The position numbers were made by a program, and so were the translations under genes. 64,000 nucleotides of DNA. It comes from Sedimentibacter sp. MB35-C1 (GTDB lineage Bacteria; Bacillota; Clostridia; Tissierellales; Sedimentibacteraceae). The notes below the pieces were generated by a model. That model did not search any database. It saw only the letters and a program-made list of their open reading frames with translations, and was not told where the DNA came from. Shown here one piece after another: positions 9,276 to 19,884 of the stretch (positions within the stretch are counted from its first letter, which is position 1; every line of letters starts with the position of its first letter). The DNA lies in the NCBI RefSeq assembly GCF_030913635.1, contig NZ_CP133188.1, positions 930,001 through 994,000 on the forward strand, read 5' to 3'.

Positions 9276-11705
9276 TTAATCATTAATGGTTTTAAGATTC
9301 CAGATTTTATCTGCATATTCTTTTATTGATCTGTCAGAGGAAAATACACCAGCGCAGGCAATATTCATCAGAGACATTTGATTCCATTTCCTTTTGTCGT
9401 TGAAATACAAAAGGGATGCTTTTTTATGAACATCCATATAGCTGTCATAGTCAGCAAAGCACATGTACGGATCGCCTACCTGTGGTCCGCCTATGAGATA
9501 TTTGCTTATGGATTCGAACGATTTACCGGAAATACCTTTGTTTAGAAAATCAATTATTTTTCTAAGTTTAATGTTCTTTTGATAATATACAATTGAAGAG
9601 TAGCCTTTTTTCCAAAGATTCTCAACCTCATAATCTCTCATTCCGAACAAGAAAAAGTTCTCTTCTCCTACTTGATTTATTATTTCAACATTTGCTCCGT
9701 CGTATGTGCCTATTGTAACAGCGCCGTTTAGCATGAACTTCATATTGCCTGTGCCGCTTGCTTCTTTACCGGCGAGAGAAATTTGTTCACTTAACTCACC
9801 GGCAGGAATGATAAGTTCAGCAAGAGATACTGAATAGTTTTCTAAAAATACAACATCTATATATTTTTTTATAAAGGTGTTTTTATTTATATATTCGCTA
9901 AGGGCATATATGAGTTTTATTGTTTCTTTTGCTCTAAAGTAGCCTGGCGCAGCTTTTGCAGCAAATATAAATGTTTCCGGAACTATGCCTTCAGTATTGC
10001 CGTCATTTATATCTATTATAAGGCTTATAATCCGAAGTGCATTTAAAAGCTGCCTCTTGTATTCATGAAGCCTTTTGGCTTGTATATCAAATATTGAATC
10101 AATATTGAGCGCAATATGTTCATTTTTCATTACATATTCAGCAAGTCTTTTCTTATTGTTGTATTTGATATTATCTAATTTTTCTAGAACAGAATCGTCT
10201 TCGTAGTATTTTTTCAAGTCGTATAAATTTTCAGCGTGAAACGAATAACCGGGGCCTATTAAGTTATCAAGAAGCTTCTTAAGCTGCGGGTTTGCCTGAT
10301 TCAGCCATCTTCTATGTGCTATTCCGTTTGTTATACTCATAAATTTATTTGGACTGTAATCATAAAAATTTTTGAAAACCGTACGCTTAAGTATTTCAGT
10401 ATGAAGGCTTGCAACGCCGTTTACTGTATGACTTCCCACTATGCATAGGTTGGCCATGTTAATTCTGTCATAGCTGAAAATTGACATTTGAACAGCTCTG
10501 TTCCAGTCTCCGTTGTATTTTCTCTTTGCTTCATCAAGAAACCTTTTGTTTATCTCGGCAATAATCATATGGATTCTGGGAAGCTTTGCTTTTACAATAT
10601 TCACATCAAATGTTTCAAGGGCTTCCGTAAGAACTGTATGATTGGTGTATGAAACTGTATTTGTTACAATATCCCAAGATTTTTCCCATGAATAATTATA
10701 TTCATCCATAAAAATACGCATGAGCTCCGGTATTATGAGAGCAGGGTGTGTATCATTAATGTGAATTGCACATTTTTCGCTGAAATTATCAAAGTTCGAA
10801 TATTTGCTGAAGTGATTTCTGACAATATCTTGAGCTGATGCAGAAACAAGGAAATATTGTTGTTTAAGCCTTAAAATTTTGCCTTCACTATGATTATCTG
10901 AAGGATACAAAACCTTGGATATTGCTTCTGCCATTGAATCCTCTGACAACGCCCGTATATAATCTCCCTGGGAAAACAGATTCATATCAATTGAATTAAG
11001 GCTTCGTGATTCCCATAATCTCAACAGACTGACTCCTTCACTGTCAGATCCGGAAATGAACATATCATAAGGGATTGCTTCAATTTCAGTAGGATACAAG
11101 TAATTAATTTTCAGTCCATTTTCAGTCCATACTTCTTGTACGGTTCCGTCAAATTTAACCGTGACACGCTCTTCTGTCTTAGGGACAAGCCAGGCATCTG
11201 ATGTAGTAAGCCAATCATCCGGAAGTTCTGTCTGCCAGCCGTCAATAATTTTTTGCTTAAAAAGACCAAATTCATACTTTATAGAATAACCCGTTGCCGG
11301 ATAATTCAGAGTAGCAAGGGAATCCATAAAACATGCTGCAAGTCTTCCAAGCCCTCCGTTACCTAAACCGGGGTCCTTTTCAATATCATATAGCTCTTGT
11401 AAGGTGACATTATACTTTTTAAGGGCTTCTTCAGCTTCTTTTTCAATATGCAAATTATGCAGGCTGTTTTTCATAGATTTCCCAAGCAGAAACTCCATGC
11501 ACATATAGTAAACCTGTTTTTTCCCTTTTTTGTTTGCACTATTAATAAATTTATTTCTTTTATTGAGAAGAATATCTCTAATAACAACACAAACGGCTCT
11601 GTATACCTGGTTTGAATTCGCATTTTTGGGTTCTATATTCCAATAGCGTGAAATTTCTTCATCTATTAGGACATTTATGAGTTTTGAATTCATATTTTCA
11701 AACAT
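9276..11705 (-). CDS. glgP: Glycogen phosphorylase
   Basis: An 809-residue GT35 enzyme that releases glucose-1-phosphate from glycogen ends. The pyridoxal-phosphate lysine lies in EASGTGNMKFMLNGAVTIG, followed by TYDGANVEI. Other family segments are MEFLLGKSMKNSL, DPGLGNGGLGRLAACFMDS and HINDTHPALIIPELMR. Length is normal for bacterial enzymes. It lies ten bases downstream of glgA in the operon, so synthesis and breakdown are co-transcribed. Confidence 0.97.
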   Translation of the reverse strand: MFENMNSKLINVLIDEEISRYWNIEPKNANSNQVYRAVCVVIRDILLNKRNKFINSANKKGKKQVYYMCMEFLLGKSMKNSLHNLHIEKEAEEALKKYNVTLQELYDIEKDPGLGNGGLGRLAACFMDSLATLNYPATGYSIKYEFGLFKQKIIDGWQTELPDDWLTTSDAWLVPKTEERVTVKFDGTVQEVWTENGLKINYLYPTEIEAIPYDMFISGSDSEGVSLLRLWESRSLNSIDMNLFSQGDYIRALSEDSMAEAISKVLYPSDNHSEGKILRLKQQYFLVSASAQDIVRNHFSKYSNFDNFSEKCAIHINDTHPALIIPELMRIFMDEYNYSWEKSWDIVTNTVSYTNHTVLTEALETFDVNIVKAKLPRIHMIIAEINKRFLDEAKRKYNGDWNRAVQMSIFSYDRINMANLCIVGSHTVNGVASLHTEILKRTVFKNFYDYSPNKFMSITNGIAHRRWLNQANPQLKKLLDNLIGPGYSFHAENLYDLKKYYEDDSVLEKLDNIKYNNKKRLAEYVMKNEHIALNIDSIFDIQAKRLHEYKRQLLNALRIISLIIDINDGNTEGIVPETFIFAAKAAPGYFRAKETIKLIYALSEYINKNTFIKKYIDVVFLENYSVSLAELIIPAGELSEQISLAGKEASGTGNMKFMLNGAVTIGTYDGANVEIINQVGEENFFLFGMRDYEVENLWKKGYSSIVYYQKNIKLRKIIDFLNKGISGKSFESISKYLIGGPQVGDPYMCFADYDSYMDVHKKASLLYFNDKRKWNQMSLMNIACAGVFSSDRSIKEYADKIWNLKTIND

Positions 11706-11715
11706 TATTTAGCTC

Positions 11716-13143
11716 CTACATTAAGTCTTTGTACATATCATAGTATTTTTCGGCGGATTTTGTCCAGCTGAAATCCATATTCATAACTGTTTTCACAAGT
11801 TTTGTAAAATCATCTTTGTTTTCATAAACCTTTAGTGCTCTTTTTACGGTGTTTTCCAAGGCATCAGAAGTTTGCTCATAGAATGTAAATCCATTTCCTG
11901 ATCCCAAGCTGCAGTCTTTTATGGAATCCTTAAGTCCGCCGGTTTCTCTTACGATTGGTACCGTGCCGTAGCGGGATGCAATCATTTGGGCAATTCCGCA
12001 AGGCTCGCTTATTGAAGGCATAAGAAGGAAATCTGAGCCTGCATATAATTTTTTTGCAAGATCCGGATTAAAATCAATCCTAACAGCTATTTTGTCATGA
12101 TATATTTCCTGAAGCGATTTAAAACGAAGTTCATATCTTCTGTCGCCTTTTCCTAAAATTATAAACTGAACCTTTTCTTTCAGTAAATTTTCTATGCTAT
12201 TTATTATGAGGTCAAATCCCTTGTGCTTGACAAGCCTTGAAATTATTCCTATAACAGGGATTTCTTTATCTTGTGGAAGGTTTGCCATAATTTGAAGATT
12301 AATTTTATTAGAATATTTATTTTCAATATTACTTTCATTGTAATTTTCAAAAAGCGATGTATCTGTTTCCGGATTATAATAATCTGTATCTATCCCATTT
12401 AGTATACCTTTGACTTTTGAACTGTTTCTTTTTATTATAGAAGCAAGTCCGTGCGCGTAGTAATCGTCAAATATTTCTTTTGAATAGCTTTCGCTTACTG
12501 TGCTTATAATATCGCAGGTTTCCATGGCTCCTTTAAGCAGATTTATCGAGCCGTTAAATTCAACAATAGATTTTTCATTGCCATAAATTCCAAACACATC
12601 CTCTGCAATGGACATATCATATATTCCCTGATATTCAATGTTATGTATAGTAAAAACCGTACGTATATCCCTGTAATCCGCGGAAGTTGAGTAAATGGTT
12701 TTTAAATAAACAGAAATAAGAGATGTTTGCCAATCATTTAAATGAATCAGATCAGGGAAAAAATCAAGCATGGGAAGTATAAAAAGCACAGACTTAGAAA
12801 AAAACGCAAACCTTTCTCCGTCATCAAAGTGCCCATAGCATTCACTTCTTTTAAAGTAGTATTCATTATCGATAAAATAATATGTAATATTGTTTACTTC
12901 TTTTTTAAAAACTCCGCAATACTGCTGCCTCCATACAAGGGGGACTGTTGTTTTACCAACAAACTCAAATCCACTCCTGTCCCAAATTCCTTGATACAGC
13001 GGCAAAATTATTCTTATATCGATTGAATCACCATATTTTTTCTTTAAAGCCTTAGGCAGTGAACCTGCAACTTCTCCAAGACCTCCTGTAGCAATAAATG
13101 GGGCGGCTTCGGATGCCGCATATAGAATTTTCATCTTACTCAT
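11716..13143 (-). CDS. glgA: Glycogen synthase (ADP-glucose type)
   Basis: A 475-residue GT5 enzyme that adds glucose from ADP-glucose to the growing glucan. The N-terminal ATGGLGEVAGSLPKAL holds the GGL loop that binds the donor. The C-terminal MPSISEPCGIAQMIASRYG and VRETGGLKDS hold the conserved Glu and second nucleotide contacts. It lies eight bases downstream of glgD and ten upstream of glgP, so all are one transcript. Confidence 0.97.
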   Translation of the reverse strand: MSKMKILYAASEAAPFIATGGLGEVAGSLPKALKKKYGDSIDIRIILPLYQGIWDRSGFEFVGKTTVPLVWRQQYCGVFKKEVNNITYYFIDNEYYFKRSECYGHFDDGERFAFFSKSVLFILPMLDFFPDLIHLNDWQTSLISVYLKTIYSTSADYRDIRTVFTIHNIEYQGIYDMSIAEDVFGIYGNEKSIVEFNGSINLLKGAMETCDIISTVSESYSKEIFDDYYAHGLASIIKRNSSKVKGILNGIDTDYYNPETDTSLFENYNESNIENKYSNKINLQIMANLPQDKEIPVIGIISRLVKHKGFDLIINSIENLLKEKVQFIILGKGDRRYELRFKSLQEIYHDKIAVRIDFNPDLAKKLYAGSDFLLMPSISEPCGIAQMIASRYGTVPIVRETGGLKDSIKDCSLGSGNGFTFYEQTSDALENTVKRALKVYENKDDFTKLVKTVMNMDFSWTKSAEKYYDMYKDLM

Positions 13144-13151
13144 AGTTCCTC

Positions 13152-14270
13152 CTATACAACCGAGAATTTTTTTATAAAAAACGGACAGTTGGCATATCCC
13201 AGTAGAACTCTGTTATTTGTAACTTGAGCGTATGTATCTGTTATAATAGAGTCCAGACTTGCATTTTCCCCTATTACTCCATGCTGCATTATTATAGAGT
13301 TTTTGACTGAAGCGTTTTTACCTATTTTTACTCCACGGAAGATAATGCTGTTTTCAACAGTTCCCTCAATAACGCAGCCGCTTGCTATCAAAGAATTTTT
13401 GACATTTGCTCCCTGCATGTACTTTGTTGGTGCTGAATCCTTGGTTTTTGTATAAATAGGGCCGGTTTTAGAGTAAAACAGGCTCTGCAGATTTTCTTTT
13501 TTCAGCAAACCAAGGCTGTGGTCGTAGTAGCTTTGGAGTGAATCAATGTGAGCAAAATAACCATTATATTTATAACCATAGATTCTCAGCGAATGGACTT
13601 TCTTTGCAAGAACATCATAACTGAAATCTTTATAATTTCTGGCTATAGCATCATATATTATGGATTCCAGAAAATCCTTGTTCATTACCCAGGTGCTTAA
13701 ACCAACATTATGAGTACCGCTTGTAACAGGATAAACCAGTATATCGTCAGCTCTTCCATCTTTGTCAAACTCATATATTATTTTATGAACGGAGCTGTTT
13801 TTTTCAATTTGAGTTGTTGTGTAAATTGCAGTTATATCCGAATTCTTTTCTTCATGGTAACGTATAACATCTTTGTAGTTAATATTGTATATCATGTCGC
13901 AGTCAGACATAACTACATACTTTTCTTTTGAAGAGGATATATAATCCAATACTCTTTTCAAAGCATCCAGTCTGCCTTGAAATAATCCGTGGTTTTCTCC
14001 CACAGCGTAAGGAGGAAATATCAGAATACCCCCTTTTTTTCTTGAAAGATCCCAGTCCTTTCCACTTCCAACATGTTCCATCAGCGATCGATAATTACTT
14101 TTTGTTATAATGCATATTTTATTCATTCCTGAATTGACCATATTTGATAAAGGAAAATCAATAAGCCTGTACCTTCCTCCGAAAGGTATGGCTGCAACGG
14201 AACGATGCGAAGCAAGTTCTGTCATGTTCCAGTCCTGCATATCTGAGAATATTATTCCTAAAGTATTCAT
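13152..14270 (-). CDS. glgD: GlgD, regulatory subunit of ADP-glucose pyrophosphorylase
   Basis: A 372-residue GlgC paralogue. It keeps PFGGRYRLIDFPLSNMVNSG and the left-handed beta-helix repeats at the C-terminus (NSIIFRGVKIG, NSIIMQHGVIG). The N-terminal GGxGxRL nucleotide loop of GlgC is replaced by IIFSDMQDWNMTELASHRS. This is the usual state of Firmicute GlgD, a poorly catalytic partner that modulates GlgC. It starts one base after glgC ends. Confidence 0.95.
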   Translation of the reverse strand: MNTLGIIFSDMQDWNMTELASHRSVAAIPFGGRYRLIDFPLSNMVNSGMNKICIITKSNYRSLMEHVGSGKDWDLSRKKGGILIFPPYAVGENHGLFQGRLDALKRVLDYISSSKEKYVVMSDCDMIYNINYKDVIRYHEEKNSDITAIYTTTQIEKNSSVHKIIYEFDKDGRADDILVYPVTSGTHNVGLSTWVMNKDFLESIIYDAIARNYKDFSYDVLAKKVHSLRIYGYKYNGYFAHIDSLQSYYDHSLGLLKKENLQSLFYSKTGPIYTKTKDSAPTKYMQGANVKNSLIASGCVIEGTVENSIIFRGVKIGKNASVKNSIIMQHGVIGENASLDSIITDTYAQVTNNRVLLGYANCPFFIKKFSVV

Positions 14271-14271
14271 A

Positions 14272-15426
14272 CTAGACCTCCTGCATGTTGTTTATGATAC
14301 TTTCTCTTGGTATTACAGTAATTTCAAGGCTTTCACCCCTTGGATATCCGATCTTTATATTGGGTCCGATAATTACTTCTTCATCTATAATTGAATTGTT
14401 TATAATTGAGTTATCTTTTATTTCAACGTCGGCCATTATAACAGAATCTTTTATTTTAGCGCCTTCTCCTATTCTTACACCTGAAAATATCACCGAATTT
14501 TCTACAGAACCAAATATTACAGCACCCTCTGAAACTATTGAATTTTTAACAGAAGAGTTTCCGCTTATGTATTGAGGGGGCCTTTCGGCATGTCTTGAAT
14601 AAATAACCCCGTCACCAGACAGGTTGAAGCCGTCATTTCCCAGTAAATCCATGTTGGCCTGCCATAATGAATCAATTGTACCTACATCTTTCCAATATCC
14701 TTTAAATTCGTAAGAGTACATTTTTTCGCCAGATTTAAGCATTAAAGGCATTACATCTTTTCCGAAATCTTTTGAAGAATCTGGATTTTTATCATCTGAT
14801 TCAAGGTATTGCTTAAGTTTATTCCATGTAAACACGTAAATTCCCATGGAAGCTTTTGTGCTTTTGGGTTTTTTCGGTTTTTCCTCAAAGTTTGTGATTC
14901 TTCCGTCATCGTCTGAGCTTAATATGCCAAAGCGCGATGCTTCATTCAAAGGGACATCTATAACTGAAATTGTGCAATCCGCATTTTTCTCTTTGTGGTA
15001 CTTTATCATTAGAGAATAGTCCATTTTGTATATGTGATCGCCTGAGAGAACAAGAACAAAATCCGGATCATATTGGTCTATGAAATTCATGTTCTGATAA
15101 ATAGCATTTGCTGTTCCCGAGTACCATTCAGAATCACCGACTCTTTGATAAGGAGGAAGTATTTGAATACCTCCGTTCATCCTATCAAGATCCCAGGACT
15201 TTCCGTCGCCGATGTAGGAGTTTAATTTAAGAGGCTGATACTGTGTCAGTACACCTATAGTATCAAGCCCTGAATTTACGCAGTTGGACAAGGGAAAATC
15301 TATTATTCTATACTTGCCCCCGAAGGGTACAGATGGTTTTGCTATTTTTTGAGTAAGTGTTCCAAGCCTGCTTCCCTGTCCACCTGCCAGAAGCATGACA
15401 ACACATTCCTTTTTAAATGATTTCAT
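14272..15426 (-). CDS. glgC: Glucose-1-phosphate adenylyltransferase, catalytic subunit
   Basis: A 384-residue enzyme that makes ADP-glucose from ATP and glucose-1-phosphate. It has [20 protein letters not shown] (nucleotide loop), [34 protein letters not shown] (metal-binding Asp) and [11 protein letters not shown]-like sugar contacts (read here as [19 protein letters not shown]). The C-terminal hexapeptide repeats form a beta-helix. The first 14 bases overlap the end of glgB, indicating translational coupling. Confidence 0.97.
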   Translation of the reverse strand: MKSFKKECVVMLLAGGQGSRLGTLTQKIAKPSVPFGGKYRIIDFPLSNCVNSGLDTIGVLTQYQPLKLNSYIGDGKSWDLDRMNGGIQILPPYQRVGDSEWYSGTANAIYQNMNFIDQYDPDFVLVLSGDHIYKMDYSLMIKYHKEKNADCTISVIDVPLNEASRFGILSSDDDGRITNFEEKPKKPKSTKASMGIYVFTWNKLKQYLESDDKNPDSSKDFGKDVMPLMLKSGEKMYSYEFKGYWKDVGTIDSLWQANMDLLGNDGFNLSGDGVIYSRHAERPPQYISGNSSVKNSIVSEGAVIFGSVENSVIFSGVRIGEGAKIKDSVIMADVEIKDNSIINNSIIDEEVIIGPNIKIGYPRGESLEITVIPRESIINNMQEV

Positions 15427-17335
15427 ATATTCTACCTCCCATTTTATTCATATTGTATATTTCATCTTTTTTTAAGAAAATTATCGACAAAGGCGGCAGT
15501 TTTATGGAAATGTGTGAATCAAAGCCGTGCATACCGCCTTCAGATGAAGTAATTTTAGCGCGGTTTCCTGTTCCAGTTCCTCCGAATTCTGAAGCATTAC
15601 TGTTAAATATTTCTGTATATGTTCCATGTTCTGCTCCTACCATGTAGTCACTTCTTTCAACTGGTGAAAAATTAATTACGGCAATCAATTCATTTCCTTT
15701 TTTATTAATTCTTTTAAATGCAATGATGTTTTGTTCGTAGTCGTCATTAGAAATCCATTTAAAGCCGTCCCATGAATAATCTATTTCCCATAGCTCGGAA
15801 TGATTAAGATAAAATTCATTTAAGACTTTAATATATATGTTCAATTTATTGTGATATTCATAATTTTTCATAAACCATTCCACTTCTTTGTTATGATTCC
15901 ATTCAGTAAATTGTCCGATTTCATATCCCATAAAATTTAATTCTTTCCCCGGATGTGCAGCCATAAAGCCCAGAAGAACTCTTACATTTGCAAATTTTTC
16001 CTCATAGGAGCCTGGCATTTTATTAAGTATTGATTTTTTCCCGTGGACGACCTCATCATGAGATAGTGGAAGGATGAAGTTTTCACTGAAAGCGTAATGG
16101 AGGGAGAATGTAATGTTTTTATGTTTGTATTTCCTGAAAAATGGATCGGTTTCCATATATTCTAAAATATCATTCATCCATCCCATATTCCATTTGAAGT
16201 TGAATCCGAGACCTCCAAGATACGGAGGTTTTGTAACCATAGGCCATGCAGTTGATTCTTCCGCAATCATCATTGTGTCAGGATGAAGTTTTAAAACCGT
16301 TTCATTAAGGTTTTTTAAAAAAGCTATTGCTTCTAGATTTTCATTTCCTCCATATTTATTTGGAATCCATTCGCCTTCTTTTTTGTCGTAATTTAGATAT
16401 AACATTGAGCTTACGGCATCTACTCTTAAGCCGTCAATATGATACTCTTCAATCCAAAAAATTGCATTAGATATTAAAAAAGAGCAAACTTCCGGTTTTC
16501 CGTAATCGAATTTGTGAGTTCCCCAACCTTTGTTTTCTCTGATCCAAGCATCGTTATATTCATACAGGCAGCTGCCGTCAAACATGTACAAACCGTGGGC
16601 ATCCTTGGGGAAATGGGCAGGAACCCAGTCAAGGATGACGCCTATTCCATTTTGGTGACATTTATCAATTAAAAATTTATAATCCTCAGGGTTGCCAAGT
16701 CGTTTTGTAGGTGCATAGTATCCTGATATCTGGTATCCCCAGGATCCGTCAAAGGGATGCTCCATTAGGGGCATCAATTCAATATGAGTGAAGTTATGTT
16801 CTTTAACATGTTTGATAAGAGGCTGGACAATTTCTTTGCATGTAAGAAGACTTCCGTCATCTCTGCGTTTCCATGAAGACAGATTCAGCTCATATATATT
16901 TAAAGGTTTTTCATATATGTTTATTGATTTTTTATATGTTTGCCATCTGTCATCATTCCAGTTGTAATTATCTGTGGGATAAACTATAGATGCGGTGTCC
17001 TGTTTCGTCTGAGATGAGAATGCGTATGGGTCGGACTTATATGTTTCTATTCCTTCTCTGGTTGTTATTAGGTACTTGTAGAGATTGCCGGAATTTAAGA
17101 GGGGTATGTATAGTTCCCAAATACCGCTGCTTTTAATTTTATTCATTTTGTGCCGTTCTTCTTTTTGCCAGTTGTTAAAATCACCTACAACATGTACTGC
17201 TTTTGCTTTCGGTGCCCACACCCTGAAGGTGGCGCCGGATCCGTTATCTGCAATATGTGAGCCTAAAAACTTATATGAATAGTAGTTTGTGCCCTGATGA
17301 AATAGATATATTGGAAGTTCATGGGTATTTTTCAT
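15413..17335 (-). CDS. glgB: 1,4-alpha-glucan branching enzyme
   Basis: A 640-residue GH13 enzyme with an N-terminal CBM48 domain ([20 protein letters not shown]). Catalytic regions are [14 protein letters not shown] (nucleophile Asp), [11 protein letters not shown] (Glu) and [12 protein letters not shown] (Asp). It introduces alpha-1,6 branches into glycogen. It is the first gene of the minus-strand glg operon, with GGAG eight bases before the ATG. A TATAAT (complement of 17371-17376) lies about 35 bases upstream, but no good -35 at 16-18 bases was found, so the promoter is unassigned. Confidence 0.97.
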   Translation of the reverse strand: MKNTHELPIYLFHQGTNYYSYKFLGSHIADNGSGATFRVWAPKAKAVHVVGDFNNWQKEERHKMNKIKSSGIWELYIPLLNSGNLYKYLITTREGIETYKSDPYAFSSQTKQDTASIVYPTDNYNWNDDRWQTYKKSINIYEKPLNIYELNLSSWKRRDDGSLLTCKEIVQPLIKHVKEHNFTHIELMPLMEHPFDGSWGYQISGYYAPTKRLGNPEDYKFLIDKCHQNGIGVILDWVPAHFPKDAHGLYMFDGSCLYEYNDAWIRENKGWGTHKFDYGKPEVCSFLISNAIFWIEEYHIDGLRVDAVSSMLYLNYDKKEGEWIPNKYGGNENLEAIAFLKNLNETVLKLHPDTMMIAEESTAWPMVTKPPYLGGLGFNFKWNMGWMNDILEYMETDPFFRKYKHKNITFSLHYAFSENFILPLSHDEVVHGKKSILNKMPGSYEEKFANVRVLLGFMAAHPGKELNFMGYEIGQFTEWNHNKEVEWFMKNYEYHNKLNIYIKVLNEFYLNHSELWEIDYSWDGFKWISNDDYEQNIIAFKRINKKGNELIAVINFSPVERSDYMVGAEHGTYTEIFNSNASEFGGTGTGNRAKITSSEGGMHGFDSHISIKLPPLSIIFLKKDEIYNMNKMGGRIYEII

Positions 17336-17527
17336 AATACTCTCCGCTAAAATTAGTTAAGACACTATATATTATAAGTATACCACTATAATACCAAAAC
17401 AAAACTAAAAATAATGTAAAAAAAGTTGTTATGCAATTTCGGCTCAGATTACCTATGTCCTCTTTGGCATATAAATAAAAAATCTTTTTGTACACATGCA
17501 GATACAAAAGAAATTTGTTAAATAGAC

Positions 17528-17580
17528 CCTCCATTATACCACCAGACTTTTGAGATGTGATAAAATTGGTACGATGGAGG
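17528..17580 (+). repeat. Inverted repeat covering the merR ribosome site
   Basis: CCTCCATTATACCA (17528-17541) and TGGTACGATGGAGG (17567-17580) pair at 12 of 14 positions. The right arm contains the GGAGG that serves the MerR start codon at 17590. If transcribed, it could hide the ribosome site; as DNA it could be a regulator site. Confidence 0.6.
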
Positions 17581-17589
17581 TAATGATAT

Positions 17590-18333
17590 ATGAATACATA
17601 TAAAACTTCGGAAGTTGCAAAGATTATCGGAATACACCCGAATACAGTCCGCTTTTACGAAAAATGGGGCCTGATACCAAAAGCAGAGCGTAAATCTAAT
17701 GGTTACAGGGTGTTTACGGATTTTCATATAGAACAGCTTAGACTTGCCAGAATCGCTTTTAAGACAGAGGTTCTTCAGAGCGGTCTGAGAAAAAAGATTG
17801 TGGAAACAGTTAAAGTTTCTGCAAGTGGGGATTTTGACAAGGCCCTAATTTTGGCAAGTGAGTATTTGAGCCAGATACACGATGAACAAAAAAAGGCTGA
17901 GGAAGCAATTGACATAGCAAAGCAGGTTTTAGGTGGCAAGGCAGCAGCGAATAATCTTTGCTTAAAACGGAAAGAAGTTTCGGAGCATCTAAATATTTCT
18001 ATGGATACACTCCGAAATTGGGAGCTTAATGGTTTACTTCGGATAAAACGTAAGCAAAACGGATACCGTTTTTACACAGGAGAAGATGTAAAACGATTGA
18101 AAATAATAAGGACGCTTCGGTGCGCTAATTATTCATTAGAAGCGATTTTGCGTATGCTTAATGCACTTTCGGACAACCCGCAGGCGAACATAAAACAAGT
18201 GCTTAATACGCCCAAAGATGATACGGACATCATTTCTGCCTGCGACAGGCTTATTGTATCCTTACAGATAGCTGCAAAAAATGCGGAAATAATGGTGGAT
18301 ATTCTTATGGATATTAAAAGAAGATTTTCTTAA
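17590..18333 (+). CDS. MerR-family regulator with two DNA-binding modules
   Basis: A 247-residue protein. Residues 1-70 are a MerR winged helix (YKTSEVAKIIGIHPNTVRFYEKWGLIP, SNGYRVFTDFHIEQLR). Residues of about 122-195 form a second one (LKRKEVSEHLNISMDTLRNWELNGLL, NGYRFYTGEDVKRLKIIRTL). Helical sequence links them and follows the second module. Ordinary MerR proteins have one such domain and act as dimers, so this chain may bind a dyad alone or bind two sites. It lies 73 bases upstream of an ABC transporter operon on the same strand, which it most likely controls. No effector-binding domain was recognised. Confidence 0.9.
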   Translation: MNTYKTSEVAKIIGIHPNTVRFYEKWGLIPKAERKSNGYRVFTDFHIEQLRLARIAFKTEVLQSGLRKKIVETVKVSASGDFDKALILASEYLSQIHDEQKKAEEAIDIAKQVLGGKAAANNLCLKRKEVSEHLNISMDTLRNWELNGLLRIKRKQNGYRFYTGEDVKRLKIIRTLRCANYSLEAILRMLNALSDNPQANIKQVLNTPKDDTDIISACDRLIVSLQIAAKNAEIMVDILMDIKRRFS

Positions 18334-18342
18334 CCCTACATC

Positions 18343-18373
18343 TTAACACCAACCTTCTTTGAACTGATAAGGT
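18343..18373 (+). promoter_or_regulatory. Possible MerR-type promoter and dyad before the ABC genes
   Basis: TTAACA (18343-18348) and TAAGGT (18368-18373) are 19 bases apart, the over-long spacing of MerR-controlled promoters. The dyad ACCTT..AAGGT (18352-18373) lies mostly within the spacer. The -10 is weak, so this is a hypothesis. Confidence 0.4.
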
Positions 18374-18406
18374 AGTAAGACGACAACAGAAAAAGGAGGA
18401 TTAAAG

Positions 18407-19141
18407 ATGGATGAAATTATCAGTGTAAGGCGGCTTTCAAAATCGTATGGCAAGCTGGCGGCAATTCAAAATTTGGATTTGTCGGTAAAGCAAGGAACGG
18501 TTTTTGGGCTGCTTGGTGCGAATGGTGCAGGAAAAAGCACAACTATTGAATGTATCTTAGGCACAAAGAAGCCCGATTCAGGGGAAATTTCCATTTTGGG
18601 AATGAGTCCGCTTCGGCAACGAAAACAAATTTTTGAAGATGTCGGAGTACAGTTTCAAGAAGCAAATTACCAAGATAAGGTGACGGTATCAGAATTGTGC
18701 GAGGTAACACAATCACTTTATAAGAGTGCAGCAGACTATCGAGAGCTGTTAAAGCAATTTGGTATTTTCGATAATGCAAAAAATTTGGTCAAAGAGCTTT
18801 CGGGAGGACAACGGCAAAAGTTATTTATAGTTTTGGCTCTTATACCCAATCCGAAGATTGTTTTCTTAGACGAGCTGACAACAGGGCTTGATGCAAAAGC
18901 CAGGCGGGAGGTATGGAAAATCTTATTTGACCTCAAAAGAAAAGGATTGACAATCTTCTTGACCTCTCATTTTATGGAAGAGGTAGAAGTGTTATGCGAT
19001 ACCATTTGCATACTCAAAAAAGGAAAAGCTGCCTTTTACGGGACAGTGAAAGAAGCTGTTGCAGGCAGCCCCTTTGATAAATTTGAAAATGCTTATTTAT
19101 GGTACTCTGATGATGAGGTAACTGACTATGAGAACATTTAG
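18407..19141 (+). CDS. ABC transporter ATP-binding protein
   Basis: A 244-residue ATPase with Walker A GANGAGKST, Q-loop VQFQEANY, signature LSGGQRQKLF, Walker B IVFLDELTTGLD and the switch His in LTSHFMEE. It resembles the CcmA/NatA/DrrA class that drives ABC-2 exporters. The ribosome site AAGGAGG is well placed. The last 14 bases overlap the permease gene. Drug, peptide or lipid export is plausible; the substrate is unknown. Confidence 0.93.
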   Translation: MDEIISVRRLSKSYGKLAAIQNLDLSVKQGTVFGLLGANGAGKSTTIECILGTKKPDSGEISILGMSPLRQRKQIFEDVGVQFQEANYQDKVTVSELCEVTQSLYKSAADYRELLKQFGIFDNAKNLVKELSGGQRQKLFIVLALIPNPKIVFLDELTTGLDAKARREVWKILFDLKRKGLTIFLTSHFMEEVEVLCDTICILKKGKAAFYGTVKEAVAGSPFDKFENAYLWYSDDEVTDYENI

Positions 19142-19871
19142 GACAATGCTTAAAAATGAGTTGAAGCTCTCCTTGCGGGGCATGGATATGATCATCTTTG
19201 CTATCTGTATGCCACTTGTGGTTTTGATTATACTTGGTATTATTTATGGTAATAAACCCGCTTTTGATGGTGCGGAATACACTTTTCTGGAACAATCTTT
19301 TGGAGCCTTAACTACTATTGCCATTTGTGCAGGTGGTGTAATGGGTCTGCCTTTAGTGGTATCCGATTACCGAATCAGAAAAATATTGAAGCGTTTTAAG
19401 GTAACACCTGTCAGCCCTGCGATAATTTTGGCAGTGCATGTTGTGATATACATGATTTACTCGGTTGTTTCTTTGGTATTGCTTTATGCTGTTTCGGCTA
19501 TCTTTTTCGGTTTTCAAATGGGCGGTTCTTTGCTGGTTTTTCTTGGCGGTTATATGTTGGTAATGCTGTCAATGTTCAGCATTGGTATGATGGTTGGCGG
19601 GATTTCCCCAAACTCTCAAATAGCAAGCGCTATTGCAAGTTTGCTATATTTCCCAATGCTTATTTTTTCTGGAGCAACTGTGCCGTATGAGGTGATGCCG
19701 AGTGCACTACAAAAGGCAGCCGATATTTTACCTCTGACACAGGGCATAAAAATTTTGAAAGCCGCATCTTTAGGGCTTACAATTGAAAGCGTGTTCATTC
19801 CTGTTATAGTTATGTTGGTATTCGCTACTGTTTGCATTGGTGTGTCGCTTCGGTTTTTTAAATGGGAATAA
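19128..19871 (+). CDS. ABC-2 type permease
   Basis: A 247-residue membrane protein with about six hydrophobic segments (for example MDMIIFAICMPLVVLIILG and LLVFLGGYMLVMLSMFSIG). The segment LLYFPMLIFSGATVPYEVMP is typical of ABC-2 exporter permeases. It overlaps the ATPase gene and probably pairs with it as a half-transporter dimer. No other subunit follows; a KTR-like remnant and a terminator end the unit. Confidence 0.9.
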   Translation: MRTFRTMLKNELKLSLRGMDMIIFAICMPLVVLIILGIIYGNKPAFDGAEYTFLEQSFGALTTIAICAGGVMGLPLVVSDYRIRKILKRFKVTPVSPAIILAVHVVIYMIYSVVSLVLLYAVSAIFFGFQMGGSLLVFLGGYMLVMLSMFSIGMMVGGISPNSQIASAIASLLYFPMLIFSGATVPYEVMPSALQKAADILPLTQGIKILKAASLGLTIESVFIPVIVMLVFATVCIGVSLRFFKWE

Positions 19872-19884
19872 TGAATTAAGAAGA

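Noticed and set aside
17319-17727. Minus-strand frames of about 70 codons between glgB and merR
   Set aside because: They overlap real gene starts and regulatory sequence and resemble no family.
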